Source: Liolophura sinensis (taxonomy: Eukaryota > Mollusca > Polyplacophora > Chitonida > Chitonidae). From it: a stretch of 46,983 bases of DNA. Numbering within the stretch: the stretch's first letter is position 1; each line of letters opens with the position of its first letter. Under the pieces are notes generated by a model, which saw nothing but the letters and a program-made list of their open reading frames with translations, searched no databases and was not told the origin of the DNA. Made by a program: the position numbers and the translations under genes. The stretch covers positions 79,910,101 to 79,957,083 of the forward strand of contig NC_088300.1 in the NCBI RefSeq assembly GCF_032854445.1, given 5' to 3'. Below are positions 35,001-39,987 of the stretch, in pieces.

Positions 35001-35750
35001 CACTGGACCAAATGTATATATGTTTTGATAAAGCTTCACATTAAAAAAAACGTAGCCTATTATTTTTGTGATGTAGGATAACCAAGATATAGCAGTTCAA
35101 ATTTAGCGAAAACGCCCATGTGGGGAAAATCAAACGGGTCACCATGCTCTCAATTTTAACTAATCGAGGGTGAGCTATTTCTACCGCCGGAGAAGGCATC
35201 TGTTCCGCTGTGACTTCAAATATTCCTAGTTTATTCCTACTTAAATTATCTGTTTTATTTCTGTTTATGAGACAATTTTGATACACTTCACAGCCATGGC
35301 CTCATAAGCATTAGGGCCTACACATTAAAAGCTGATTTATAGGTGAGTTACTAAGGATATAATAAAAAAAAAATGTCTATATCCATTTAGGTCTGTATGA
35401 ACCCCTCTTCTCCAATAACTTTTTTGTTGTCTTTTCTTTAAAGTTTTCTCCGACATGATTAACTCCTAAAAATGACACAACATACATAAAATCACATTTC
35501 ATCATAATTCTAGATTATGACTTGTTCTGCGTACATTAAAAAAAGTATTTAGAAAAATAATTATGAGTATCAGTGCCGGAGTCTTCGTCGCCCTATTAGC
35601 AGGGCCAGGCAAAGGGTTGTAACCCATCTGCATCACCACTCAATCGAGCTTCTGTCACTTTCTTCCCTAGGTGCTATTCACAAAGACAAGCTTTTAAACG
35701 TCTTACCATAGTGCATTCGCTAATAGTATTTCTTCTGGGCGAACCCACAT
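1940..35750 (-). CDS. TBC1D9: TBC1D9/TBC1D9B-like Rab GTPase-activating protein, 28 exons seen, 3' end outside window
   Basis: Spliced minus-strand gene. The 28 exons listed separately join with consistent phase into 2863 coding bases (about 954 residues); human TBC1D9 is about 1266, so the C-terminal quarter lies left of the window. Seen in order: N-terminus [18 protein letters not shown] domain 1 about residues 143-212 ([18 protein letters not shown]); GRAM domain 2 about 289-357 ([18 protein letters not shown]); TBC domain about 485-690 with the arginine finger in IERDLHR (Arg536, codon split by an intron) and the glutamine finger in YCQAMN (Gln571); EF-hand loop 873-884 with D, D, D, N and E at positions 1, 3, 5, 9 and 12. 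Both fingers being present argues for active Rab GAP function, stimulating GTP hydrolysis on a Rab at endosomal or autophagic membranes; the target Rab cannot be read from sequence. The choice between TBC1D9, TBC1D9B and TBC1D8 is uncertain, since invertebrates often have one ancestral gene. The introns are packed with minisatellites that copy exon edges. Confidence 0.95.
2169..3226. repeat. 116-bp minisatellite containing the 3' edge of exon 27 (~9 copies)
   Basis: The motif tttacctgac recurs at 2225, 2341, 2457, 2573, 2689, 2805, 2921, 3037 and 3153, exactly 116 bp apart. On the minus strand each unit holds ~65 bp of exon 27 coding sequence ([19 protein letters not shown]) and the donor CAG|GTAAAG. 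The 3153 copy is the real exon end. Copies are nearly identical, so the expansion or homogenisation is recent. Confidence 0.95.
3158..3326 (-). CDS. TBC1D9: Rab-GAP exon 27 (EF-hand)
   Basis: 169 bp between acceptor gttttcag and donor GTAAAG. Carries the EF-hand [12 protein letters not shown] and then [12 protein letters not shown], matching LTEKLKLLYKMH. The final ~65 bp and donor are repeated about eight more times downstream in the 116-bp array. The copy nearest the EF-hand is taken as the genuine end. Confidence 0.92.
3958..4062 (-). mobile_element. SINE fragment (V-SINE/RUDI-like)
   Basis: Begins gattggtgttttatgccat and continues to a diverged cagccggcactatggtaga block, the reverse complement of the SINE tail and body seen at 38644. 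Only the 3' third remains. Lies in intron 26. Confidence 0.7.
4063..6166. other. Rest of intron 26, with a possible degenerate second SINE at ~5215-5460
   Basis: Mostly AT-rich sequence with no supported gene. About 5215-5460 has a B-box-like gttcaaatcc (5285) and a gtgtgtcacatctgggaaag to aggtggttta stretch resembling another molluscan SINE body. The 79-codon ORF at 5594 has no recognisable domain and is not called. Confidence 0.4.
6167..6358 (-). CDS. TBC1D9: Rab-GAP exon 26
   Basis: 192 bp between acceptor tttgcacag and donor GTGAGA. Begins EEYLTSCYW and contains [17 protein letters not shown], matching AEHLTSCYWG and YLEQYRIDFEQFKGMF. Confidence 0.93.
6770..6868 (-). CDS. TBC1D9: Rab-GAP exon 25
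   Basis: 99 bp between acceptor ggttgtag and donor GTACTG. Encodes [13 protein letters not shown] and LEELFVVFK, aligning with KRNVVRTIVTETS and LEELYALFK. Confidence 0.9.
7100..7430. repeat. 63-bp minisatellite, ~5 copies, intron 24
   Basis: Unit gtacatgtactctaaccaca followed by acatgtacatgtggtctaac and a short remainder. The unit length is a multiple of 3, which creates a 135-codon minus-strand ORF; no gene. No exon sequence seen in this unit. Confidence 0.9.
7549..8800. repeat. 69-bp minisatellite containing the 3' edge of exon 24 (~18 copies)
   Basis: Unit contains gaacccatacctgaac and ccactcattacaatactaca. Its minus strand reads GTTCAG|GTATGGG, the exact end and donor of exon 24. The less regular copies nearest the exon also share the preceding GTACAGACT-type exon bases. 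69 bp is 23 codons, so both strands show ~300-codon ORFs; these are not genes. Confidence 0.93.
8791..8901 (-). CDS. TBC1D9: Rab-GAP exon 24
   Basis: 111 bp between acceptor ccttccag and donor GTATGG. Contains [12 protein letters not shown] and ends LKYRLRVVQ, matching LIRTSYEKFGTI and RLKVIQ. Its donor edge is repeated in the 69-bp array downstream. Confidence 0.92.
9092..9767. repeat. ~120-bp minisatellite containing the 3' edge of exon 23 (~6 copies)
   Basis: The block cataccccttttctgggctg recurs at 9211, 9330, 9451, 9572 and 9693 (119-121 bp steps), with an earlier variant near 9093. Each unit holds about 65 bp of exon 23 ([20 protein letters not shown]) and the donor AAAAGGG|GTATGT. The 9693 copy is the real exon end. 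Confidence 0.95.
9698..9883 (-). CDS. TBC1D9: Rab-GAP exon 23
   Basis: 186 bp between acceptor caccgacag and donor GTATGT. Contains [20 protein letters not shown], matching CKDDGEAMTVLGRYLDSVT. Its last ~65 bp and donor are copied about five more times on the downstream side. Confidence 0.93.
10172..10864. mobile_element. Possible pogo/Tigger-like MITE in intron 22
   Basis: Left end cagtgtagcctccatata (after TA) and the reverse complement of the right end, cggtgtcgcctcactata, agree at most of 18 positions. Both ends carry tata-rich, gcgc/cacgc-containing subterminal sequence. No transposase ORF, and the right-hand TA is not intact. Ends and length (~690 bp) fit a decayed MITE. Confidence 0.4.
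10909..10969 (-). CDS. TBC1D9: Rab-GAP exon 22
   Basis: 61 bp between acceptor ctgttacag and donor GTAACT. Encodes [20 protein letters not shown], matching SVMPFESAVVVVDCFFYEGIK. Its acceptor and first ~9 bp are carried in the 60-bp array upstream. Confidence 0.93.
10961..14428. repeat. 60-bp minisatellite containing the acceptor of exon 22 (~57 copies)
   Basis: Unit gaatgagtcacttacacaac then ggcatcacaccgtaacagac and agggatggcagagaatggga. Its minus strand reads ctgttacag|TGTGATGCC, the branch-side end of intron 21, the acceptor and the first ~9 bp of exon 22. Higher-order structure is present: the block at ~12595-13060 recurs at ~13745-14210, and an earlier block recurs 720 bp on. Copies with 66-bp spacing (gggatgggag) mark the larger units. 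Confidence 0.95.
14469..15293. repeat. 39-bp minisatellite beside exon 21 donor (~21 copies)
   Basis: Unit ggtacctgacaaacatcatg followed by acctgtggtggagaccaga. The minus strand reads gatgtttgtcag|gtacc, which resembles the exon 21 end accatatttctcag|gtaag (about 14 of 19 bases), so this unit may also derive from an exon edge; weaker than the other cases. Confidence 0.9.
15383..15494 (-). CDS. TBC1D9: Rab-GAP exon 21
   Basis: 112 bp between acceptor gttgacag and donor GTAAGA. Encodes [20 protein letters not shown] and then [11 protein letters not shown]. Flanked on both sides by short-unit arrays (39 bp and 22 bp). Confidence 0.93.
15484..16070. repeat. ~22-bp minisatellite containing the acceptor of exon 21 (~26 copies)
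   Basis: Unit close to caacacaaacacacctgtat gt. The minus strand reads acatacag|GTGTGTTTG, against the true exon 21 edge gttgacag|GTGTATTTG. Unit length varies by 1-2 bases, and several copies are degenerate. Confidence 0.9.
16157..16303 (-). CDS. TBC1D9: Rab-GAP exon 20 (glutamine finger)
   Basis: 147 bp between acceptor gatcacag and donor GTAGAG. Begins [15 protein letters not shown] and contains [11 protein letters not shown], nearly identical to the family. YCQ supplies the catalytic glutamine. Confidence 0.95.
16741..16835 (-). CDS. TBC1D9: Rab-GAP exon 19
   Basis: 95 bp between acceptor tttatcag and donor GTCAAC. Encodes [20 protein letters not shown] and then SYAWRNPNI, typical of the TBC1D9 TBC domain. 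Confidence 0.94.
17250..17774. repeat. 18-bp minisatellite directly after the exon 18 donor (~29 copies)
   Basis: Unit agatgttaggtgtagcag. The array abuts the exon 18 donor, whose first intron bases GTAGTAACATCTC look like a unit variant. A ~119-bp block is itself duplicated (17386 and 17505). No exon bases are included. Confidence 0.9.
17775..17869 (-). CDS. TBC1D9: Rab-GAP exon 18 (arginine finger)
   Basis: 95 bp between acceptor aatttcag and donor GTAGTA. Encodes METNPGYY and ends EEIERDLH plus two bases of the catalytic arginine. The 18-bp array begins immediately after the donor. Confidence 0.93.
18168..18276 (-). CDS. TBC1D9: Rab-GAP exon 17 (TBC domain start)
   Basis: 109 bp between acceptor tgtcctcag and donor GTCAGA. 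Contains [20 protein letters not shown], the GIPxxxRGxxW opening of the TBC domain. Confidence 0.95.
18720..18852 (-). CDS. TBC1D9: Rab-GAP exon 16
   Basis: 133 bp between acceptor cctgtcag and donor GTAAGT. Ends [11 protein letters not shown], matching AWKIHFAEYGQ just before the TBC domain. Confidence 0.9.
19048..19112 (-). CDS. TBC1D9: Rab-GAP exon 15 (linker)
   Basis: 65 bp between acceptor tttttcaag and donor GTAAAA. Encodes a Ser/Asn/Glu-rich linker ([16 protein letters not shown]). Not conserved in sequence; accepted because phases 2 in and 1 out fit both neighbours. Confidence 0.75.
19381..19475 (-). CDS. TBC1D9: Rab-GAP exon 14
   Basis: 95 bp between acceptor tctttgcag and donor GTAAGT. 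Encodes [20 protein letters not shown], matching RMTFLFANLKDRDFLVQRISD. Confidence 0.92.
19625..19860 (-). mobile_element. SINE, near full length, diverged
   Basis: accagtgttttacgccacac, ggcagagccctggggaaacc, tgcaggttgctggcagactt and gaggaagcc-like blocks occur in the usual order; the tRNA-like head ends near 19860. Lies in intron 13. Confidence 0.8.
20085..20204 (-). CDS. TBC1D9: Rab-GAP exon 13 (GRAM 2)
   Basis: 120 bp, phase 0 on both sides. The acceptor is taken as ggttttgtag followed by [19 protein letters not shown]. This keeps phase and gives the same spacing as human SKEENLCSLIIPL; a nearer AG (gcgtttag) would break the frame. Donor GTAAGC. The acceptor and first ~48 bp are the source of the 57-bp array to the right. 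Confidence 0.87.
20145..20563. repeat. 57-bp minisatellite from the 5' edge of exon 13, first sub-array (~7 copies)
   Basis: Each unit's minus strand reads ggttttgtag|GTGAGGCGTTTAG and on to about 48 bp of exon 13 ([17 protein letters not shown]), then a stop. 57 bp is 19 codons. Units here keep the acceptor AG. The copy at 20085-20204 is the real exon. Confidence 0.93.
20564..20696 (-). mobile_element. SINE 3' fragment inserted in the 57-bp array
   Basis: tttttgattggtgttttacgc through ggcagagccagggggaaacc and ccatccgcagg, then the array resumes. The head half is missing. aaaaccagtagta flanks both sides, but since it is array sequence it is not proof of a target duplication. Confidence 0.88.
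20697..21360. repeat. 57-bp minisatellite, second sub-array (~11 copies)
   Basis: Same unit as 20145-20563 but a different, more uniform subfamily: ctctcccttacaaaaccagt replaces cgcctcacctacaaaaccag. The exon 13 acceptor therefore reads ttttgtaagg and has lost the AG|GT. Frame is kept, producing ORFs of up to 300 codons that are not genes. Confidence 0.93.
21370..21995. repeat. 73-bp minisatellite, ~8.5 copies, intron 12
   Basis: Unit aactgcagtacacgtggacc followed by agcccttcagcagcctttac and a tail with gataccgctgacagaacact. No exon sequence recognised. Some copies have a deletion (cggcagccaaatgatacc). Confidence 0.9.
22124..22256 (-). CDS. TBC1D9: Rab-GAP exon 12 (GRAM 2)
   Basis: 133 bp between acceptor ttggcag and donor GTTAGT. 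Contains [11 protein letters not shown] and [19 protein letters not shown], the start of GRAM domain 2. Phase 2 in, phase 0 out. Confidence 0.93.
22733..22798 (-). CDS. TBC1D9: Rab-GAP exon 11
   Basis: 66 bp between acceptor tgattttag and donor GTTTGT. Encodes [19 protein letters not shown], matching the family linker [14 protein letters not shown] between the two GRAM domains. Confidence 0.9.
23148..23201 (-). CDS. TBC1D9: Rab-GAP exon 10
   Basis: 54 bp between acceptor ttgtcacag and donor GTATGT. Encodes [17 protein letters not shown], aligning with LLDNEGFEQDRSLPK. Confidence 0.88.
23658..23734 (-). CDS. TBC1D9: Rab-GAP exon 9
   Basis: 77 bp between acceptor tgttttgcag and donor GTAAGG. 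Contains [14 protein letters not shown], matching [14 protein letters not shown]. Confidence 0.93.
24213..24278 (-). CDS. TBC1D9: Rab-GAP exon 8
   Basis: 66 bp between acceptor cctctttcag and donor GTAAGC. Encodes [20 protein letters not shown], aligning with LEKNATLLLPDVIKVSTR in the family. Phase 0 in and out. Confidence 0.9.
24330..24775. repeat. 72-bp minisatellite, ~6 copies, intron 7
   Basis: Unit gtttctcacctcaacaggtg followed by aggtctacactaactgtccc and acatgagacagcctgtgtgt. It contains the palindrome ctcacctcaacaggtgag. No clear exon 8 sequence. Confidence 0.9.
24809..24930. repeat. 30-bp perfect tandem repeat, 4 copies
   Basis: gataggatcatggtcctgtg plus accttcctca is repeated four times without a mismatch, which suggests recent amplification. 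Confidence 0.93.
25228..25890. repeat. 40-bp minisatellite, ~16 copies, intron 7
   Basis: Unit gccttgtaccacactcctgg followed by actgggacatgtatcctcat. Lies ~50 bp from the exon 7 donor but contains no exon bases. Confidence 0.92.
25942..26075 (-). CDS. TBC1D9: Rab-GAP exon 7 (GRAM 1 core)
   Basis: 134 bp between acceptor gtgttatag and donor GTGAGT. Contains [20 protein letters not shown], nearly identical to human TBC1D9. Its acceptor and about the first 54 bp are copied about 28 times in the 85-bp array on its upstream side (26076-28450). Confidence 0.95.
26042..28450. repeat. 85-bp minisatellite from the 5' edge of exon 7 (~28 copies)
   Basis: Each unit's minus strand runs gtgttgtag or gtgttatag, then ACTACTCGTGTAGTTTCTGG and AAGGGTAAGGT, similar to about the first 54 bp of exon 7 ([10 protein letters not shown], then an R-Q-W-Y-like remnant). 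Units differ by a few substitutions, and several also gain AAGG|GTAAGG, a donor-like site absent from the real exon (AAGGGCAAGG). The true exon is the leftmost copy. Confidence 0.95.
28880..29540. repeat. ~170-bp tandem remnant split by a SINE
   Basis: gatgataggaaagatgtat followed by aagtttcat recurs at about 29265 and 29432, and the related form at 28885 is the left part cut off by the SINE at 28966-29154. aattacgaaaataattac recurs at 29206 and 29382. The pattern resembles the 3' end of a common invertebrate dispersed repeat. Confidence 0.7.
28966..29154 (-). mobile_element. SINE (V-SINE/RUDI-like) with 14-bp target duplication
   Basis: Flanked by aaatctgtgtacat at 28952-28965 and 29155-29168. 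Starts with the poly-T (tail complement), then gattggtgttttacgccgta, gcggccagcattatggtggg, ccgtcaaccatctgcaggtt and gagctggacttgaactcaca. The tRNA-like head is truncated near the B box, as expected of incomplete reverse transcription. Confidence 0.92.
29625..29910. repeat. ~122-bp degenerate tandem repeat, ~2.3 copies
   Basis: tcaatccatgtatgagag-like blocks at about 29628, 29750 and 29871, each followed by cattatacaag or a similar stretch and then gcttaaccttcc. Lies in intron 6. Confidence 0.6.
30225..30311 (-). CDS. TBC1D9: Rab-GAP exon 6 (start of GRAM 1)
   Basis: 87 bp between acceptor tgttccag and donor GTGAGT. Ends in [12 protein letters not shown], the opening of the first GRAM domain. 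Confidence 0.92.
30626..30712 (-). CDS. TBC1D9: Rab-GAP exon 5
   Basis: 87 bp between acceptor atccctag and donor GTGACT. Encodes [19 protein letters not shown], matching the family segment NDITTFVRGKIQ. Phase 1 in and out, as for exons 4 and 6. Confidence 0.88.
31109..31186 (-). CDS. TBC1D9: Rab-GAP exon 4
   Basis: 78 bp between acceptor tttttcag and donor GTCAGA. Contains [13 protein letters not shown], nearly identical to the family. Phase 1 in and out. Confidence 0.92.
31723..31774 (-). CDS. TBC1D9: Rab-GAP exon 3
   Basis: 52 bp between acceptor tcttacag and donor GTAAGT. Encodes [17 protein letters not shown], matching APYRILYQTPDSLVYW in the human protein. Confidence 0.9.
32153..32264 (-). 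CDS. TBC1D9: Rab-GAP exon 2
   Basis: Acceptor ttgtag and donor GTAAAA. Encodes [16 protein letters not shown] and then a Gly-rich LVGTLD segment, closely matching the N-terminal region of TBC1D9. Phase 2 in, phase 0 out. Confidence 0.93.
32265..35706. other. Intron 1 of the Rab-GAP gene (3.4 kb)
   Basis: AT-rich sequence with short homopolymer runs. No gene, SINE or tandem array recognised. Unlike the downstream introns it is free of minisatellites. Confidence 0.7.
35707..35750 (-). CDS. TBC1D9: Rab-GAP exon 1 (start codon)
   Basis: Encodes [14 protein letters not shown] plus two bases of Trp15, then donor GTAAGA. The family begins with an almost identical MWxxPEEVLLANALW, which fixes the start codon. 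Too short to appear as an ORF on its own. Confidence 0.93.
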
Positions 35751-36865
35751 TGCTGTGACTTCCCGAAAAATATAACTGAACTAACGATCTTCTTGATGGA
35801 TAGCTAGAGCTGCCAAATCACATCTGTGTCTTCCATATTTACATCTCGTCAACATCTCGTGTCACGTGGCTGTCAAGGTGAAGGACGTCGGCGTCCCGCA
35901 GTAACATGTGGGTTTAATTTCGACCACTTCTGAAATCGACGGCCTGGAATAGAGCTACTGAACATCCAGCTTGTCACAGACTCTCAAGGTTAAATACTAT
36001 ATGACCTGTCATCCTTATATGACAGCAAGATATGAGATCACGTCAGTAAGATATAAGATCACGTGACATAAACGCGACTGAGAATTCGACTGCTAAGATC
36101 TGTGACTGTCAAAATTGAAAATTGGGAAGTGAAATTAGGAATATACGATACGTTGTCAGCAAGTCAAATTCCATAAGTAAGCCATTTAACATAGTCATAC
36201 GCTCAAAAGGAATTCGTTGCGTGACTTTGTACGTGGCTTTGATCGGTATCTCTGAAAATCGTACTGCTACTGGATATACCTTACAACAACAACGTCATAC
36301 TGTATAGGGGTTTCAGTCGATTTTCAAATTTCCTGTATAGGGCGAAAATATTACACAGTATTAAACACTATATCTTGTACTTCCCAAATTAATTTACAGA
36401 ACTAAATTGGGTTCAGTAGTTTTTTTTTTCTTTCTGAAAACGAGTTAAAAGGTCTGTGATATAGTGTCACTTTAGCATACGACGTCCATGACGCCACTTT
36501 GACAAAATTCGATGTGACCAGCGTTGATTCTTTCTGTCTGCACGCGTTAGTTTTTTTAGCGGAGGCATGTGAAATTGTGTGACTGTACGTGGCTTTGCTT
36601 GGTATCTCTTTAAAAATCATGTCACACGTGGACATGTGTTTACAAAAAAACAAGGTCAAAAGTAGTGTTATCCAGTAATCGAAACCATTTTGGACTCATT
36701 ATTTCAGCATTTTATTGTGCTTACCATACTGATTACTATGGATCGATACTAGGGCTGTTGAAAAGTGTTCATGCTTAGGCCAACCCAGAAGGTCTGCTGT
36801 CAATTCCATATGTCAAACCCCTTGTATCACCACTGCATGGCATAATATCCACTCAAGCTCAAAAG
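35751..36865. promoter_or_regulatory. Head-to-head intergenic region with CLEAR-like E-boxes
   Basis: Upstream of the Rab-GAP start codon. GTCACGTGGC at 35861-35870 and ATCACGTGAC at 36058-36067 each match 9 of 10 bases of the CLEAR element GTCACGTGAC bound by TFEB/MiT factors. The second lies in a local duplication: aagatatgagatcacgt (36027-36043) and aagatataagatcacgt (36048-36064). Transcription starts are not determinable, and the glutaredoxin 5' exon, if any, could lie here. Confidence 0.35.
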
Positions 36866-37131
36866 GGGACCTCCTTGGCCGAGAGGGTTAGCATTCCACA
36901 GTGGCGGGAAGACCCAGGAGTCTCCCACCAATGCGGTTGCTGTGAATTCAGGTCCAGCTCATGTTGGCTTCCTCTCTGGTTGTATTGGTGGGAAGGTCAG
37001 TCAGCAGCCTGTGGATAGTCATGGGTTTGCCCTTGGGCTCTGCCTGGTTCCCTCCCACCATAATGCCGGCGGAGGTCATATAAGTGAAATATTCTCCAGT
37101 ACAGTGTAAAACACCAATCAAATAAATAAAT
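36866..37131 (+). mobile_element. Full-length SINE with 12-bp target duplication
   Basis: caagctcaaaag (36854-36865) and caagcccaaaag (37132-37143) flank it. Head ggggacctccttggccgaga with a tRNA A box (gagagggttagcattc) and B box (gaattcaggtcc), body ctctgcctggttccctccca and ataatgccggcggaggtcat, tail gtaaaacaccaatcaaataa. The best-preserved forward copy; lies between the Rab-GAP and glutaredoxin genes. Confidence 0.92.
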
Positions 37132-37143
37132 CAAGCCCAAAAG

Positions 37144-37510
37144 TGGTCAGAATGGAATCAATTCGACAAACTTCACTTCCTGCTGTAATGTTAGTCTTAA
37201 CATTGCTATGGTTTCAAACTTCCCCAAGGTTGCTGCCTCTGATTATCAGTTTTACTTCATCAAAACTGTTTCATAAAGATATTATAAAGTTTGCATACTT
37301 TCTTTTGTAAATCAAAAACAGTATATGTATACATGTATGTATAATATTTAGTGAAGAATAAAGACTGCATTCTTTTTAAGCCTAGCAAATATCAGGAAAT
37401 AAGTGTCATCTGCATTTTATTCAGTGTGTTTCTATATATTTTTATGAAGGATATTTGTCTGTGAAAATGACTTTATGATTAGTTGTCTTCTTACATATAT
37501 TTACCTGCAG
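37144..37510. other. Glutaredoxin 5' flank
   Basis: AT-rich. Ends in ttacctgcag directly before the start codon, which reads as a 3' splice site preceded by a pyrimidine-rich stretch; otherwise nothing recognised. Confidence 0.5.
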
Positions 37511-38292
37511 ATGGGTAGCTCTGAGTCATCACAAGTAGACATGAATTCTCCACAGGCAGAATTTGTGAAATCAAAGATATCAGACAATTGTGTGGTAGTT
37601 TTCTCAAAAACGACTTGCCCATATTGCTCAATGGCCAAGAGGACTCTTGATTCAGTGGGGGCCAAATATGAACTGATTGAGTTAGACAGAATAGAGGATG
37701 GAAGCAATATGCAGGACATTTTGCTGACTATTACTGGTGCCCGAACGGTAAAGTGATACACAAATGGCCTATTAATACATAGCTGTAGTCTTTAAACTTA
37801 CACATATATGGAGTTTCATACATTATTTTATGAATGCATGAAAAAGACACATAATACATTAACCATTAACCAAGATTAATGGCTCTGGATGGTATTGCAT
37901 TTAAAGGGTCATAACTTATCAACCAAGTCAAAAATCTGTGATGTATATTTTATTTTGTTAGTAAAACAAAATACTGTGATATCATTAAGAGCAGGTTATT
38001 TTTCATTTTGCAATACGGATAATTTTGTCTCGGCTCAGCTCCTTTTCCATTGATATTGCAGCATCAGTAACAAATGTAATAATAAAAAAGTGTTTGTTGA
38101 AAGTTGTGACAGTAACATATTAGATATATTGGGAGTACAGTCTATTTTATTTTACTTTTTTTTTACCTCCAGGTTCCACGAGTATTTATTGGAGGGAAAT
38201 GTATTGGCGGAGGTTCAGAAACAAAGAGTCTTCACAGCTCTGGTAAACTGGTACCCATGCTGCAGGAGTGTGGTGCCATAGTGGTGCAATAG
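37511..38292 (+). CDS. GLRX2: Glutaredoxin, GLRX2-like dithiol (CPYC) type, two coding exons
   Basis: Complete 118-residue protein: exon 1 37511-37747 and exon 2 38173-38292, joined in phase 0 across a 425-bp intron (donor GTAAAG, acceptor cctccag). Glutathione-dependent oxidoreductase that reduces protein disulfides and removes glutathione from proteins. Seen: active site CPYC at residues 37-40, the TVP cis-proline motif formed exactly at the splice junction (residues 79-81), FIGGKCIGG and a GG-S glutathione-binding turn, and [12 protein letters not shown] before the active site as in human GLRX2. The start MGSSESSQ has no mitochondrial presequence, resembling cytosolic or nuclear GLRX2c. 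The sequence directly before the ATG (ttacctgcag) is a good 3' splice site, so an upstream 5' exon, perhaps adding a targeting peptide in another isoform, is possible. CPYC rather than CSYC suggests it may not hold the iron-sulfur cluster known from human GLRX2 (inference). Confidence 0.93.
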
Positions 38293-38640
38293 CGACATAG
38301 TAAACAGTGGAGTGAACAGGTCTTTTTGATATCTTCTCAAATATCTCTTGTTCTCATCAGCTATACATGTGGCAGTGCAGTATAAAACTCTGGGGTGTAC
38401 AGGTCCCTCTCACTTTTTCTCGCATATGTCGCATGTTTTCGTCATGGAAGTCCTTTGTAATATATTTTTGTAGTAAAGTGCATTGACATGTATTGTACAC
38501 AACCTGACCCTGTAAACCACACAACCTGTCTCACCATAATTATCAAGAAATTGTTGTAATGTTTAAGATTCTTGCCATTGGATTGATACATTAAAAGTAA
38601 AATCTGTTAAATGGCTTTCCATAGGTCATAATGTTTGGTC
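38293..38640 (+). other. Probable glutaredoxin 3' UTR
   Basis: Follows the stop codon. The only poly(A)-signal-like hexamer found is ATTAAA at 38590-38595. No other gene seen. Confidence 0.35.
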
Positions 38641-38643
38641 ATT

Positions 38644-38893
38644 ATTTATTTATTTATTTGATTGGTCTTTTACGCTGCACTCTTATATGACGGCGGCCAG
38701 CATTATGGTGGGAGGAAACCAGGCAGACCCCAGCGGAAACCCACAACCATCCGCAGTTTGCCTACACGCCTTCCCACGTATGGCCGGAGAGGAAGCCAGT
38801 GTGAGCTGGACTTGAACTCACGGCAACCGCATTGGTGATAGGCTCCTGGGTCATTGCCCCGTGCTAGCGTTCTAACCGCTTCAGCCACTTTTT
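38644..38893 (-). mobile_element. Full-length SINE (V-SINE/RUDI-like)
   Basis: tatttatttatttgattggt, acggcggccagcattatggt, ggaggaaaccaggcagaccc and gagctggacttgaactcacg lead to a tRNA-like head with A box (reverse complement gcggttagaacgc) near 38880. A short gtcatta repeat on both sides may be the target duplication. Confidence 0.92.
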
Positions 38894-39240
38894 CGTCATT
38901 AAGATGACCTCAAAATAACCAGGTCACAAGAAATATAATGTGCAGGATGAATCTGTGACACATAGGTGACTGTTTGTTGTATTATATCCTTGTTCTTTTG
39001 AAATGTCATAAATGAGATCTGAAACATTTCCGAGCTTTATGTTATATTGGATGACCTCAATTTTTGTTGAGGTCATCACTTAAAATAGCTTGAAATATCA
39101 AACACTGTTACCCCAGGCCTGTTTTCTACATTGCAGACCATTTTAATCAATGATGTCAATTTTTCTCATAAAGATTCTTTTATACAGTGGTAAAACTGTA
39201 GTCTTGTTTTCTATGGAGTACATCTTTCATCATGTTCACC

Positions 39241-39987
39241 ACGTATTGTGTCTATACAAACAGGTGTATCATGTACCAGTGACAGGTGTATCATGTATGA
39301 GTAACAGGTGTATCATGTACAAGTGACAGGTGTATCATGTATGAGTGACAGGTGTATCATGTACGAGTAACAGGTGTATCGTGTACGAGTAACAGGTGGG
39401 TTATGTACGAGTGACAGGTGTATCATGTACGAGTGACAGGTGTATCATGTACAAGTGACAGGTGTATCGTGTACGAGTGACAGGTGTATCATGTACCATT
39501 GACAGGTGTATCATGTACAAGTAACAGGTGCATCGTGTACGAGTGACAGGTGTATCATGTATGAGTGACAGGTGTATCATGTACCAGTGACAGGTGTATC
39601 ATGTACCAGTGACAGGTGTATCATGTACCAGTGACAGGTGTATCATGTACTAGTGACAGGTGTATTATGTACGAGTAACAGGTGGGTCATGTATGAGTGA
39701 CAGGTGTATCATGTACGAGTGACAGGTGTATCATGTACGAGTGACAGGTGCATCATGTACAAGTGACAGGTGTATCATGTACGAGTGACAGGTGTATCAT
39801 GTACCAGTGACCGGTGTATCATGTACCAGTGACAGGTGTATCATGTACCAGTGACAGGTGTATCATGTACTAGTGACAGGTGTATCGTGTACGAGTAACA
39901 GGTGGGTCATGTACGAGTGACAGGTGTATCGTGTACGAGTGACAGGTGTATCGTGTACGAGTGACAGGTGTATTATGTACAAGTGAC
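39241..39987. repeat. 22-bp minisatellite, ~34 copies
   Basis: Unit gacaggtgtatcatgtacga gt with variation at three or four positions. Larger blocks repeat (the gtgggtcatgta variant occurs at intervals). Intergenic, between glutaredoxin and kish. Confidence 0.95.

Noticed and set aside
37475-37510. Upstream in-frame ATG adding MISCLLTYIYLQ to glutaredoxin
   Set aside because: The 36 bases look like the pyrimidine-rich end of an intron (ttacctgcag), and family members start near MGxxxS.
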